From assembly GCF_014472415.1 (NCBI RefSeq), contig NZ_JACSZV010000007.1, forward strand, positions 62,001 through 126,000: a DNA stretch of 64,000 bases. Reading direction: 5' to 3'. Under the pieces are notes generated by a model. That model searched no databases. It was given only the letters and a program-made list of their open reading frames with translations, and was not told the origin of the DNA. The position numbers and the translations under genes were made by a program. Position 1 is the stretch's first letter; every line of letters starts with the position of its first letter. This DNA comes from Pseudomonas sp. N40(2020). Lineage in GTDB: Bacteria > Pseudomonadota > Gammaproteobacteria > Pseudomonadales > Pseudomonadaceae. This document shows positions 54,243-63,774 of the stretch, piece after piece.

Positions 54243-56507
54243 CTAATTGAGGTTTTCGACGAGCAGCGCATCCACTCGCTGGAAGCCCCTTGGCAGTTTA
54301 TTGCCGCGACGTCCACGCTCACCTTTGTAGTGTTCGAGGTCGTCGGCTTTCAGCGACAGAGTCCGTTTTCCGGCCTGCAACACCAAGGTCGCGCCTTCCG
54401 GAAGCACAGCGATGTCCGTGACATATTCTTCGCGACTGGCCACACGTTCACCGGAAATACCGATGATCTTGTTGCCTTTGCCCTTACCTAATTGTGGCAG
54501 ATCGCTGATTTTGAAGATCAGCAGGCGACCTTCGGTCGTGACCGAGGCCAACCAGTTCTGCTCACGATCGGCCACCGGACGCGGCGCGATCACCTTGGCG
54601 TTGTTTGGCAGGCTCAACAGGGCTTTACCGGCCTTGTTCTTGGCTTGCAGGTCCTCACCCTTGACCACGAAACCGTAACCGGCGTCAGAGGCGATCACGT
54701 AAAGCGCGTCGTCTTCCGGCATCAGCACGCATTCGAACGATGCGCCCGGTGGCGGCGTCAGACGGCCAGTCAACGGTTCACCTTGGCCACGGGCCGATGG
54801 CAAGGTGTGCGCGGCCACCGAATAGCTGCGGCCGGTGGAGTCGATAAACACCGCAAACTGGTTCGAGCGCCCCGCTGCCGAGGTTTTGAAGCCGTCGCCG
54901 GCCTTGTACGACAGGCCGGTGGCGTCGATATCGTGGCCCTTGGCCGAACGGATCCAGCCTTTTTCCGACAGTACGACAGTCACTTTCTCGTTTGGCAGCA
55001 GATCGTGCTCGGTCAACGCTTTGGCTTCGGCGCGCTCGACGATTGGCGAGCGACGGTCGTCGCCATAGGTTTCGGCGTCCTTGATCAGCTCGGTGCGCAC
55101 CAGTTTCTTCAGCTTGGCTTCGCTGCCCAGCAGGGCTTGCAGCTTGGCTTGTTCCTTGAGCAGTTCGTCCTGCTCGTCGCGCAGCTTCATTTCTTCCAGT
55201 CGCGCCAATTGACGCAGACGGGTGTCGAGAATGTAGTCGGCCTGGATCTCGCTGAGAGCGAAACGCTCGATCAGTTTGGCTTTCGGGTGTTCCTCGGTAC
55301 GGATGATGTGGATCACTTCATCCAGGTTGAGGTAGGCGATCAACAAACCGTCCAACAGGTGCAGGCGACGCTCAACCTTGTCGAGGCGGAATTGCAGGCG
55401 GCGACGCACGGTCAGCACCCGGAATTCCAGCCATTCGACGAGCAACGCGCGCAGGTTTTTCAGCTGTGGTTTGCCGTCCAGCCCGATGATGTTGACGTTG
55501 ACCCGGTAGGTCGACTCCAGCTCGGTACTGGCGAACAGGTGCTGCATCAGCGCTTCGTGATCGACGCGGCTGTTGACCGGGATGATAACGATGCGGCACG
55601 GGTTTTCGTGGTCGGACTCGTCACGCAGGTCAGCGATCTGCGGGGCTTTCGACGGTTTTGCCTGCATCAGCGCGGCAATCTGCTCCAGCACTTTGGCTCC
55701 GGAGACCTGATGCGGCAGCGCGGTGACGATGATGTCGCCGTCCTCGACGTGGTACACGGCGCGCATGCGCACCGAGCCCTTGCCGGTTTCGTACATTTTC
55801 AGCAGGTCGGCGCGCGGCGTGATGATTTCCGCTTCGGTCGGGTAGTCCGGGCCCTGAATGTGTTCGCAGAGTTGCTCGACCGTGGCTTTCGGCTCATCGA
55901 GCAGGCGCACGCACGCAGTCGCGACTTCGCGCAGGTTGTGTGGCGGTACATCGGTGGCCATGCCCACGGCGATACCGGTGGTGCCGTTGAGCAGGATGTT
56001 CGGCAAGCGCGCCGGCAATACCAGCGGCTCCTGCAGGGTGCCGTCGAAGTTAGGGCCCCAATCTGCAGTGCCTTGGCCCAGTTCGCTGAGCAGCACTTCG
56101 GAATAACGCGACAGCCGCGCTTCGGTGTAACGCATGGCGGCGAAGGACTTGGGATCATCCGGCGCACCCCAGTTACCCTGGCCGTCGACCAGCGTGTAGC
56201 GATAGCTGAATGGCTGGGCCATCAGCACCATCGCTTCATAGCACGCCGAGTCGCCGTGCGGGTGGAACTTACCGAGCACGTCACCGACGGTACGCGCCGA
56301 TTTCTTGTGCTTGGAATCGGCGTCCAGCCCCAGCTCGCTCATGGCGTAGACGATACGCCGCTGTACCGGTTTCAGGCCGTCGCCGATATGCGGCAGAGCA
56401 CGGTCCATGATCACGTACATGGAGTAGTTGAGGTAGGCACTTTCGGTGAAGTCGGCCAACGATCGGCGTTCTACACCGTCCAGGCTGAGATCAAGGGGGT
56501 TGCTCAT
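54243..56507 (-). CDS. parC: DNA topoisomerase IV subunit A
   Basis: Decatenates daughter chromosomes together with ParE. 754 residues from the ATG at 56507 ([19 protein letters not shown]). The catalytic Tyr is in '[14 protein letters not shown]'; the quinolone-resistance region '[13 protein letters not shown]' has Ser-Ala-Cys-Tyr-Glu, no mutation recognisable by eye. The C-terminal domain has degenerate blades such as '[19 protein letters not shown]'. Seven bases downstream of the aspartic protease gene and in one run with parE. Confidence 0.98.
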   Translation of the reverse strand: MSNPLDLSLDGVERRSLADFTESAYLNYSMYVIMDRALPHIGDGLKPVQRRIVYAMSELGLDADSKHKKSARTVGDVLGKFHPHGDSACYEAMVLMAQPFSYRYTLVDGQGNWGAPDDPKSFAAMRYTEARLSRYSEVLLSELGQGTADWGPNFDGTLQEPLVLPARLPNILLNGTTGIAVGMATDVPPHNLREVATACVRLLDEPKATVEQLCEHIQGPDYPTEAEIITPRADLLKMYETGKGSVRMRAVYHVEDGDIIVTALPHQVSGAKVLEQIAALMQAKPSKAPQIADLRDESDHENPCRIVIIPVNSRVDHEALMQHLFASTELESTYRVNVNIIGLDGKPQLKNLRALLVEWLEFRVLTVRRRLQFRLDKVERRLHLLDGLLIAYLNLDEVIHIIRTEEHPKAKLIERFALSEIQADYILDTRLRQLARLEEMKLRDEQDELLKEQAKLQALLGSEAKLKKLVRTELIKDAETYGDDRRSPIVERAEAKALTEHDLLPNEKVTVVLSEKGWIRSAKGHDIDATGLSYKAGDGFKTSAAGRSNQFAVFIDSTGRSYSVAAHTLPSARGQGEPLTGRLTPPPGASFECVLMPEDDALYVIASDAGYGFVVKGEDLQAKNKAGKALLSLPNNAKVIAPRPVADREQNWLASVTTEGRLLIFKISDLPQLGKGKGNKIIGISGERVASREEYVTDIAVLPEGATLVLQAGKRTLSLKADDLEHYKGERGRRGNKLPRGFQRVDALLVENLN

Positions 56508-56514
56508 GCAGGCC

Positions 56515-57039
56515 TCATCGGTTCGTTGTCTGGCGCAGCAGCATGGTGCCACCGCGCTGAGTAAATTCAAGTTTGTTCAGGGCGCTCATGCCGAGCAGCA
56601 CCTGATCACCATGCAGCCCCGGCGCCACCAGTGCGCGAACATCCCGCAGCACGATGTCGCCCAGTTGCAGGCGGGCAATTTTTGTCCGATAGCCCTGGCT
56701 CAGGCCATTGGCCGTGCTCAGGGTCACACCGAAACCTTCTTCCAGTTTCAAGCGTTTGGCCAGATCCGCCGGGATCGCCACATCGGTCGCGCCGGTGTCG
56801 AGCATGAACTCCACCGGCTCACCGTTGATCTGGCCGCTGGCGACAAAATGCCCTTGGGCATTGCTCGCCAGCTTCACTTCAATAAAGCCTTCGCCCTGCT
56901 CCGAACTCACGACGACGTTCGGATTCTGCTGGCGTTGTTCCCACTGGCCGAAAAACCGTGTGGCCAGAAAAAGTGCAGCACACCACGCCAGAATCATCAG
57001 CACCCGACCGGCGCGTTTACCCGGTGGTTGCTGGCTCAT
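56515..57039 (-). CDS. Retropepsin-like aspartic protease (TIGR02281 type), membrane-anchored
   Basis: 174 residues. N-terminal membrane anchor ('[20 protein letters not shown]', about 11-30), then a single retroviral-type protease domain with the active site '[20 protein letters not shown]' (DTGA) and '[20 protein letters not shown]'. Acts presumably as a dimer outside the inner membrane; substrate unknown. Start overlaps the upstream gene's stop by four bases. Confidence 0.85.
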   Translation of the reverse strand: MSQQPPGKRAGRVLMILAWCAALFLATRFFGQWEQRQQNPNVVVSSEQGEGFIEVKLASNAQGHFVASGQINGEPVEFMLDTGATDVAIPADLAKRLKLEEGFGVTLSTANGLSQGYRTKIARLQLGDIVLRDVRALVAPGLHGDQVLLGMSALNKLEFTQRGGTMLLRQTTNR

Positions 57040-58025
57040 GGTTTGGCGCTCCAGCCACCTTCAGGGGCAGCGAAGCGCCAGATAACCGGCCGGACTTCAC
57101 CGTCGGCACGCGGACCAAAATTGTTGTCGACGCCGATCCACGCACCTTCAGCATCAACGATCAGTGCCTCTTCCAGCCCGTAGTTCTGCGCGTAACGGCG
57201 GTTTGCCTGCAACAGTTCGGCGGCATACGACCAGCAACGCTCGACCTTGGCTGTCTGCGCATCACGGCGACAAATCTGGAAAGCGTTGCGTTCCAGGGTA
57301 AACAGTTTGCCGTTGAACAACGAAAGGTCGGAAAAGTCCCGATGAACCGCTTTGGCCTTGGGGAACTGCGACGGCTGCATCTCCTTGCCGCCCTCACTGA
57401 GCAGCACGCAGCGACCGTCGCAATCCCACACCGTCTGCTGGCGCTTGATCTTCAGCAGGCCACGGCTTTGCCGTTCGGCGGCCAGCCACATCTGATCGCC
57501 TGCCGGGTTGATCGCCAGGCCTTCCAAAATCGCGTTGAAATGCAGGAGCATGCCGCTGGCCCGCGCTTCGCGAACCAACATCGGCGAGATCTTCAGCCAG
57601 TTGGCCGGGCCGCTGACCGGCACCTGCAAAACGGCTGCATGGGCTTCGCTGACGATATAGCGATTGCCAGCGCTGTCGCAGCTGATGCCTTCGAAATCCA
57701 GATCGCCGCCACGGATGAACGATGCCGCCCATGTGCGCGAACTCAGGCCCCAGGGCAAGCCGCTGTCGGGTACTTTCGGCACATCAATGTGCACGGTTTC
57801 GGCCTGCCAGACCTGATCAGCAGTGTTGAGCCGGTAGATCTGATCGTCATCGCGATCCGACACCGTCCACAGTTCGGTGCCGCACAAGGCCAGCCCCGAC
57901 AGGTTGCCGCCGCGCATGCCGTCGACCGGATGCTCGGACAGCACCCGCAGTTCCGGCGCTGGCTCTGCCAACACGGTCATCGAACTCAGCAGCAACACAC
58001 CCGCCAAGGCCCAGCCAAACCGCAT
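57036..58025 (-). CDS. Secreted phytase-like esterase family protein
   Basis: 329 residues with a signal peptide (residues 1-20, 'GWALAGVLLLSSMTVLA'). Body is a beta-propeller-like phytase-like domain: 'NLSGLALCGTELWTVSDRDD', 'GGDLDFEGISCDSAGNRYIV', 'LEGLAINPAGDQMWLAAERQ'. Enzymatic activity is not established for this subgroup. Between parE (start overlaps its stop by one base) and the protease gene, a layout shared with P. aeruginosa. Confidence 0.82.
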   Translation of the reverse strand: MRFGWALAGVLLLSSMTVLAEPAPELRVLSEHPVDGMRGGNLSGLALCGTELWTVSDRDDDQIYRLNTADQVWQAETVHIDVPKVPDSGLPWGLSSRTWAASFIRGGDLDFEGISCDSAGNRYIVSEAHAAVLQVPVSGPANWLKISPMLVREARASGMLLHFNAILEGLAINPAGDQMWLAAERQSRGLLKIKRQQTVWDCDGRCVLLSEGGKEMQPSQFPKAKAVHRDFSDLSLFNGKLFTLERNAFQICRRDAQTAKVERCWSYAAELLQANRRYAQNYGLEEALIVDAEGAWIGVDNNFGPRADGEVRPVIWRFAAPEGGWSAKP

Positions 58026-59932
58026 CAGGCCAGCACCTCGGCGAGGTTGCCTTTGGATTCGAGCCAGGTCTTGCGGTCACCGGCGCGTTTCTTCGCCAGC
58101 AGCATGTCCATCATTTCCGAGGTTTCGGCGAAATCTTCGCCCAGCGTCAGTTGCACCAGACGCCGGGTGTTCGGGTCCATGGTGGTTTCACGCAACTGCG
58201 GTGGGTTCATTTCACCCAGACCTTTGAATCGGGTGACCTGCGGCTTGCCGCGCTTCTTCTCGGCCACCAGACGGTCAAGAATCCCGTCGCGTTCGGCTTC
58301 GTCGAGGGCGTAGTAGATCTCTTTGCCAAGGTCGATGCGGTACAGCGGCGGCATTGCGACATAGACGTGGCCGGCATCCACCAGCGGGCGGAAATGCTGG
58401 ACGAACAGCGCGCAGAGCAGTGTCGCGATGTGCAGACCGTCGGAGTCGGCGTCGGCGAGGATGCAGATCTTGCCGTAGCGCAGCTGGCTCATGTCGGCCG
58501 CGCCCGGATCGACACCGATGGCCACGGCAATGTTGTGCACTTCCTGGCTGGCGAGCACTTCGCTGCCGTCGACTTCCCAGGTATTGAGGATCTTGCCGCG
58601 CAACGGCAGGATCGCCTGGAACTCTTTGTCCCGCGCTTGCTTGGCGGAACCGCCGGCGGAATCACCTTCGACCAGGAACAGCTCGGAGCGCATCGGGTCC
58701 TGCCCGGCGCAGTCGGCCAGTTTGCCCGGCAGTGCCGGCCCCTGGGTGACACGCTTGCGCTCGACTTTCTTGCTCGCCTTGAGACGACGGCCGGCGTTAT
58801 TGATCGCCAGTTCCGCCAGCGCCAGACCGGTTTCCGGGTTGGCGTTGAGCCACAGGCTGAACGCGTCCTTGACCACGCCGGAAACGAACGCCGCCGCTTC
58901 GCGGGACGACAAGCGCTCTTTGGTCTGGCCGGAGAATTGCGGCTCCTGCATCTTCATCGACAGGACGAAGGCGATGCGTTCCCAGATGTCTTCCGGCGCC
59001 AGCTTCACGCCGCGCGGCAGCAGGCTGCGGAATTCGCAGAACTCGCGCATCGCATCGAGCAGGCCCTGACGCAAGCCGTTGACGTGGGTACCACCCTGAG
59101 CCGTCGGAATCAGGTTGACGTAGCTTTCCTGCACCGCGTCGCCACCTTCCGGCAGCCACAGCAGCGCCCAGTCGACGGCTTCTTTATTGCCGGCGAAAGC
59201 GCCGCAGAACGGTTCATCTGGCAGACGTTCGAACTCACTGACTGCGTCGACCAGATAGGAACGCAGGCCGTCTTCGTAATGCCACTCGACTTTCTCGCCA
59301 GTGCCTTTGTCTTCGAAGCTGACCAGCAGCCCCGGGCACAGCACAGCCTTGGCCTTGAGCACGTGCTTGAGGCGGCTGATGGAGAATTTCGGTGAATCGA
59401 AATACTTCGGATCCGGCGCGAAGTACACGCTGGTGCCGGTGTTGCGCTTGCCGACCGTGCCGACGATTTCCAGCTCCGAGGCCTTGAAGCCGTCGTTGAA
59501 GGTCATCTGGTATTCGTTGCCGTCACGTTTTACACGCACCCGGACTTCAGTCGACAAGGCGTTGACCACGGAAATACCTACCCCGTGCAGACCGCCGGAG
59601 AACTGGTAGTTCTTGTTGGAAAACTTGCCACCCGCATGGAGCTTGGTGAGGATCAGTTCGACGCCCGACACGCCCTCTTCCGGGTGGATGTCGACCGGCA
59701 TGCCACGGCCGTCGTCGCTGACTTCCAGCGAGTGGTCGGCGTGCAGGATGACCTGCACCGATGTGGCGTGGCCGGCCAGGGCTTCGTCGACGCTGTTGTC
59801 GATGACTTCCTGAGCGAGGTGGTTCGGCCGACTGGTGTCGGTGTACATGCCGGGGCGTTTACGCACCGGGTCGAGGCCCGAGAGGACTTCGATGGCGTCG
59901 GCGTTATAAGAGCTAGCGCTGGGAGTGGCCAT
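58025..59932 (-). CDS. parE: DNA topoisomerase IV subunit B
   Basis: ATPase subunit of topoisomerase IV. 635 residues with the GHKL pocket ('VIDNSVDEALAGHATSVQVI', 'DDGRGMPVDIHPEEGVSGVE', 'GGLHGVGISVVNALS') and the TOPRIM metal site ('LFLVEGDSAGGSAKQARDK', 'ILADADSDGLHIATLL'). Downstream of yqiA with a 41-base gap, the E. coli order. Confidence 0.98.
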   Translation of the reverse strand: MATPSASSYNADAIEVLSGLDPVRKRPGMYTDTSRPNHLAQEVIDNSVDEALAGHATSVQVILHADHSLEVSDDGRGMPVDIHPEEGVSGVELILTKLHAGGKFSNKNYQFSGGLHGVGISVVNALSTEVRVRVKRDGNEYQMTFNDGFKASELEIVGTVGKRNTGTSVYFAPDPKYFDSPKFSISRLKHVLKAKAVLCPGLLVSFEDKGTGEKVEWHYEDGLRSYLVDAVSEFERLPDEPFCGAFAGNKEAVDWALLWLPEGGDAVQESYVNLIPTAQGGTHVNGLRQGLLDAMREFCEFRSLLPRGVKLAPEDIWERIAFVLSMKMQEPQFSGQTKERLSSREAAAFVSGVVKDAFSLWLNANPETGLALAELAINNAGRRLKASKKVERKRVTQGPALPGKLADCAGQDPMRSELFLVEGDSAGGSAKQARDKEFQAILPLRGKILNTWEVDGSEVLASQEVHNIAVAIGVDPGAADMSQLRYGKICILADADSDGLHIATLLCALFVQHFRPLVDAGHVYVAMPPLYRIDLGKEIYYALDEAERDGILDRLVAEKKRGKPQVTRFKGLGEMNPPQLRETTMDPNTRRLVQLTLGEDFAETSEMMDMLLAKKRAGDRKTWLESKGNLAEVLA

Positions 59933-59973
59933 AGGGTCTCGTCGTCAGTCATTCATGAAATAGGGGCAAGACA

Positions 59974-60582
59974 TCACAGTGCGGTGAAATCGATTGCCTG
60001 ATACACATCGGCGCCAATGCCGGCAAAACTCAGCAACGCCGGCAATTGCCCGGCAAAACCTTGAAAACTGTGATCACCGCCAGCCTGAATGCGCAAGGCA
60101 CAGGCGCGGTAATACTGCTGGGCGAGGCGATAATCCAGTGTTTCATCGCCGGTCTGCAACCATACCTGATAGCGCAGCGCATCCTGGGGCGCCGGCACTT
60201 CCAGTTCGGCCAGGGCCGTTACGTGGTCGAGGGTCAATTCCCAGGCTTCATCGGTGTACAGGTTTTTCTGCGTCCCCAGATAACCGTCGAACATCCGGTG
60301 CGGACTGACGGCCGGGTTGACCAGCAGGGCTTTGAGGCCATGGCGCTCGGCCAAGTGAGTCGCATAGTAGCCGCCGAGTGAGCTTCCCACCAGCAGCGGC
60401 CGGCCCAGTTCGGCAATCGCTTGCTCCAACTGACCGATGGCTTCGCGCGGATGGTGATGCAGGGCGGGAACACGCAGTTGATCGCTCAAGCCCAGCCGCT
60501 CCATCACCGCGACCAGCTGACAGGCCTTTTTCGAGGCCGGGGCGCTGTTGAAACCGTGGATATAGAGGATCGAACCAGACAT
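59974..60582 (-). CDS. yqiA: YqiA-family alpha/beta hydrolase (esterase)
   Basis: 202 residues. Starts 'MSGSILYIHGFNSAPASKKA'; the nucleophile elbow is 'LLVGSSLGGYYATHLAERHG' with Ser near residue 76 and the catalytic His probably in 'QAGGDHSFQGF'. Member of the nudF-yqiB-cpdA-yqiA-parE cluster; natural substrate unknown. Confidence 0.92.
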   Translation of the reverse strand: MSGSILYIHGFNSAPASKKACQLVAVMERLGLSDQLRVPALHHHPREAIGQLEQAIAELGRPLLVGSSLGGYYATHLAERHGLKALLVNPAVSPHRMFDGYLGTQKNLYTDEAWELTLDHVTALAELEVPAPQDALRYQVWLQTGDETLDYRLAQQYYRACALRIQAGGDHSFQGFAGQLPALLSFAGIGADVYQAIDFTAL

Positions 60583-60629
60583 TTGAGCTCCCTGAGTGTC
60601 GGCGAAAGATAGCGGAGTTTACAGGGAGA

Positions 60630-60813
60630 AAGCCCCTCACCCTAGCCCTCTCCCGGAGGGAGAGGGGACCGAATGGGGGATATTTCAGAAGTACGCCGAC
60701 CTGAAAGAGCTTCGCCGAATCCACAATCGACACAATCGCTCAGGTCGATGGATAACGCCAGACACCTCGGTCGGCCCCCTCTCCCTCCGGGAGAGGGCTG
60801 GGGTGAGGGGCTT
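60630..60813. repeat. Long-armed inverted repeat between yqiA and cpdA
   Basis: An arm at 60630-60669 (AAGCCCCTCACCCTAGCCCT type, including the inner CTCTCCCGGAGGGAGAG palindrome) is matched, inverted, at 60775-60813, with about 105 bases between. Each arm is itself a hairpin. This C-rich class is seen in many Pseudomonas spacers. It interrupts an otherwise compact operon. Confidence 0.82.
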
Positions 60814-60824
60814 TTGATTGGCAA

Positions 60825-61640
60825 TCAGTAACCGTCAGACCCGTAATCAACGGTAAAAGCAAAACCGGTCACGCGCTCAACACCGGTTTCCAGCCGCCCA
60901 TCCGGCAAAAGCCGTAACCAGCGATACCCCGGCGCCTGTTCGCCGACCATGAAGTCTTCACTGCCCGGTTCGAACTGAATGCAGGTCGACGGCGATGCCA
61001 TCAAGCGCACGCCATTGCGCTCGCGGTCGATCTCCTGATGCACATGCCCCCACAACACCGCCCGCGCCTGTGGAAAACGATCCAGCACTTCGAAAAACGC
61101 CTCGGGATTGCGCAGGCCAATCGGCTCCATCCACGGGCAACCAATCGACACCGGATGATGATGGAAGCACACCAGATGATGGCGCTCGGGCGCTTCGCTC
61201 AACGAGCGGGCCAGCAACTGCAATTGATCGTCTTGAAGATATCCCGGCACTGAACCCGGCACAGCCGAGTCGAGCAAGGTCACGCGCCAGTTGCCGACAT
61301 CGACCACCGACTCCAGCAGCGCACTCTGCACTGCCGCCACCGCCATGATCTGCGGCTCATCGTGATTGCCGGGAATCCAGCGCGCCGGCGCATCGATCTG
61401 CCCGCTCATTTCACGAAACTGCTGATACGACTCGAGGGTGCCGTCCTGCGAGATATCGCCGGTGGCCAGCATCAGATCAATCTGCGGCTGCTGCGCCAGC
61501 ACCAACTCAATGACCTTCTGCAGGCTCTCCCGAGTATTCATACCCAGCAAGGTGCCGTCCGCTTCAGCGAACAGATGGCTGTCGGACAACTGCACCAGCA
61601 GCGCCGGATCGGCGGTGGTCAACGTGGATACGCTCGGCAA
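60825..61640 (-). CDS. cpdA: 3',5'-cyclic-AMP phosphodiesterase
   Basis: Hydrolyses cAMP and so tempers Vfr/Crp signalling. About 271 residues from a TTG at 61640 (reads M-PSVSTLTTADPALL), with GGGAG six bases upstream. Metallophosphatase motifs in order: 'VQLSDSHLF', 'LATGDISQDG', 'PGNHDEPQ', 'FHHHPVSIG', 'WGHVHQEID'. Between yqiB and yqiA. Confidence 0.95.
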   Translation of the reverse strand: MPSVSTLTTADPALLVQLSDSHLFAEADGTLLGMNTRESLQKVIELVLAQQPQIDLMLATGDISQDGTLESYQQFREMSGQIDAPARWIPGNHDEPQIMAVAAVQSALLESVVDVGNWRVTLLDSAVPGSVPGYLQDDQLQLLARSLSEAPERHHLVCFHHHPVSIGCPWMEPIGLRNPEAFFEVLDRFPQARAVLWGHVHQEIDRERNGVRLMASPSTCIQFEPGSEDFMVGEQAPGYRWLRLLPDGRLETGVERVTGFAFTVDYGSDGY

Positions 61641-61739
61641 GGCGTTCTCCCAAGGCAAAAGCACGGAATCGGTCAAGTGCCGCAATTATGCTGGGGGATC
61701 ACTGAAAGGGGAAACCGAGGAACCGGACGCAGTTCACAA

Positions 61740-62192
61740 CTAGCGTACGACTTCGTACTCGTGCCCCAACGCCAGACAATGACTCAGCCATTCCCCCAGG
61801 AACAGATTGAGCTGAGCTTTTTCATCGGGCTGATGCATCGCGGCGTTCGGGTAAGGATAGATGCCGCGAAAGCGTCGTGCATGTTCGGCGCTGATCACCT
61901 CGGCCATCCGCGCGTCGTGATAAACCTGCACTTCCAGCTGCGGCACCGGCAGCCAAGGCAGGCTGTGTTCCTGACGCACTTGCAGCGTGGTGGTGTACGG
62001 GCAGGTTTGCAGCACTTCGAGGGCCAGCACGCCAAGCATCTGCTCGCCCTGGGTCACGGCGATGCGCCGCGCCTCGGGTTCGTTGCGCATGTCCGGCAAC
62101 AGTCGCATCAGGCGCGCGTAGTTGGCCTCGCAGGCGGCTTGCAGCCCCGCGAGGTCGACTCGATAACGATCGCGCAGCTTGTTTACGACCAT
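61740..62192 (-). CDS. yqiB: DUF1249 protein YqiB
   Basis: 150 residues from the ATG at 62192 (MVVNKLRDRYRVDLAGLQ), with GAGGGGG upstream, overlapping nudF by ten bases. 'YPNAAMHQPDEKAQLNLFLG' is the characteristic DUF1249 C-terminal stretch. Function unknown; always with nudF and cpdA. Confidence 0.9.
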   Translation of the reverse strand: MVVNKLRDRYRVDLAGLQAACEANYARLMRLLPDMRNEPEARRIAVTQGEQMLGVLALEVLQTCPYTTTLQVRQEHSLPWLPVPQLEVQVYHDARMAEVISAEHARRFRGIYPYPNAAMHQPDEKAQLNLFLGEWLSHCLALGHEYEVVR

Positions 62193-62800
62193 AACCCCCT
62201 CACTTCGGCGCGGTTCAGCGCCAGCCACTGCAAAGCGATGATGCTCGCCGCGTTGGCAATACGTCCGTCACGTACGGCTTGCAGGGCATCTTCGAACGCC
62301 CAGACCGTGACGCGGATGTCTTCGGCCTCTTCCTCTAGCCCATGCAGGCCGCCGACGCCATCAGTGCTGCAACGCCCCAGATACAAATGCACGAACTCGT
62401 TGCTGCCGCCCGGCGACGGGAAATATTTGGTCATCGGCCACAGGGCCTTGATGTCCAGCCCAGCTTCCTCCTGCGCCTCGCGGTGAGCAACTTCTTCCGG
62501 CTCTTCGTCCTTATCGATCAGACCGGCGACCAGTTCGACCAGCCAGGGATTGTCAGCCTTGCCCATGGCGCCGACGCGAAACTGCTCGATCAGTACCACT
62601 TCGTCACGCTGCGGATCGTAAGGCAACATGCACACGGCATCGTGGCGCACGAACACTTCGCGGTTGATTTCGCGGCTCATGCCGCCAGCAAACAACTCAT
62701 GGCGCAGGTGCACGCGGTCGAGTTTGTAAAAACCCTCGTAGCATTTTTCACGCCGCACGATATCGACGGCGGTCGGAATGGCGTTGGCAAAGTCAGTCAT
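62183..62800 (-). CDS. nudF: ADP-ribose pyrophosphatase NudF
   Basis: Hydrolyses ADP-ribose to AMP and ribose-5-phosphate. 205 residues from the ATG at 62800 (MTDFANAIPTAV), with GAGGATG upstream; an ATG two codons earlier is possible. The Nudix box reads G-LIDKD-E-EPEEVAH-REAQEEAGL, complete. First gene of the nudF-yqiB-cpdA-yqiA-parE cluster. Confidence 0.95.
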   Translation of the reverse strand: MTDFANAIPTAVDIVRREKCYEGFYKLDRVHLRHELFAGGMSREINREVFVRHDAVCMLPYDPQRDEVVLIEQFRVGAMGKADNPWLVELVAGLIDKDEEPEEVAHREAQEEAGLDIKALWPMTKYFPSPGGSNEFVHLYLGRCSTDGVGGLHGLEEEAEDIRVTVWAFEDALQAVRDGRIANAASIIALQWLALNRAEVRGLWS

Positions 62801-63027
62801 GAGCATCCTCTTTACTGCAAATCCGTTACGAGGTTCCTGTTTGTTACTTGCAACCTCGACTTCGCGCCATCCTAACGCGCCCGCACCGATTGATGCAGCC
62901 CCTTTACCGTCAGCGGGATGGACGGTGGAGGCGAAACCCACTCTAATTAGCTTAGTGGCGAACTGACTGCTTCGTTGAGAGTCGAAGCGGTAACTTTTTG
63001 CCTTCCCCTGTTTCAGAAAGGACGCCC

Positions 63028-63774
63028 ATGTCGCTTTTCAAAATTGCCTCCGTGGCCGCCATCGCCCTGACCCTGGGCGCGTGTGCGAGCCTGTTCCAGC
63101 CCAACTACCGTACGCCGCTGGAAACCACCCGCGATGCGTCGGAGCAGCTGAAAACCGGCTGCTCCAACCCTGACTGCCCACTGGTGAATATCGACACCCT
63201 GCGCTTCCCGGCAGAACCTGCTCTGGATGGCATCATCGAAAAACGCCTGCTGCAAATGACCCGCACCGAGGCGAACGCACCGGTGGCGCCGACGCTGGCG
63301 GCCTATCGCGAGCAGTTTCTGGCGAACGCCGGCCCGCGCAACAGCAGCTACCTGCAAGCGAAAGTACGCGAGCAGCATGACGGCTTGGTGATCATCGAAT
63401 TGTCGAGCTACCTCGACACCGGCGGCGCCCACGGCACACCGGGTCGTGGCTTCATCAACTATTCGCGCCAGCAGCACAAAGTGCTGAACCTGTCCGACAT
63501 GTTGATGCCGGGTCAGGAAGACGCATTCTGGAAGGCAGCGCAGGTTGCGCATAACAGCTGGTTGATCAGCACCAAGCTCGATCAGGAAGCGGAGTTCGTT
63601 TCGAGCTGGCCGTTCAAGAAAACCCCGAACGTGGCACTGACCTACGGCGCGGTGGTCCTCAAGTACGAAGTGAGCACCATCGCGCCTTACGCGCTGGGCC
63701 ACGTCGAACTGAAGATTCCTTACCCGCGCCTGAACGGCATTCTCAAGCCTGAGCTGTTCCCCGGCCGTAACTGA
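63028..63774 (+). CDS. RsiV/DUF3298-family lipoprotein
   Basis: 248 residues from the ATG at 63028 (MSLFKIASVAAIALTLGACA), with AAGGA seven bases upstream. Lipobox 'LGAC' with Cys at residue 19. The C-terminal half carries the DUF3298 pattern 'YLDTGGAHGTPGRGFINYSR' and 'QQHKVLNLSDMLMPGQEDAF', found in RsiV-like proteins and periplasmic deacetylase accessory domains. No sigma-factor gene is near, so an anti-sigma role is not implied. Divergent from nudF; its 3' end overlaps the convergent permease gene by 32 bases. Confidence 0.82.
   Translation: MSLFKIASVAAIALTLGACASLFQPNYRTPLETTRDASEQLKTGCSNPDCPLVNIDTLRFPAEPALDGIIEKRLLQMTRTEANAPVAPTLAAYREQFLANAGPRNSSYLQAKVREQHDGLVIIELSSYLDTGGAHGTPGRGFINYSRQQHKVLNLSDMLMPGQEDAFWKAAQVAHNSWLISTKLDQEAEFVSSWPFKKTPNVALTYGAVVLKYEVSTIAPYALGHVELKIPYPRLNGILKPELFPGRN

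Noticed and set aside
54492..56564. A 690-codon open frame antisense to parC (also long ones antisense to rnr at 8331-9836 and to hflK/hflX at 19104-21434)
   Set aside because: These are open because of high GC and third-position bias in the real genes; the translations resemble no protein family and lack ribosome-binding sites.
62801..63027. TPP riboswitch near a possible CytX gene
   Set aside because: No CTGAGA...GAACCTG-type core is present on either strand here, and the start of the permease gene lies outside the window.
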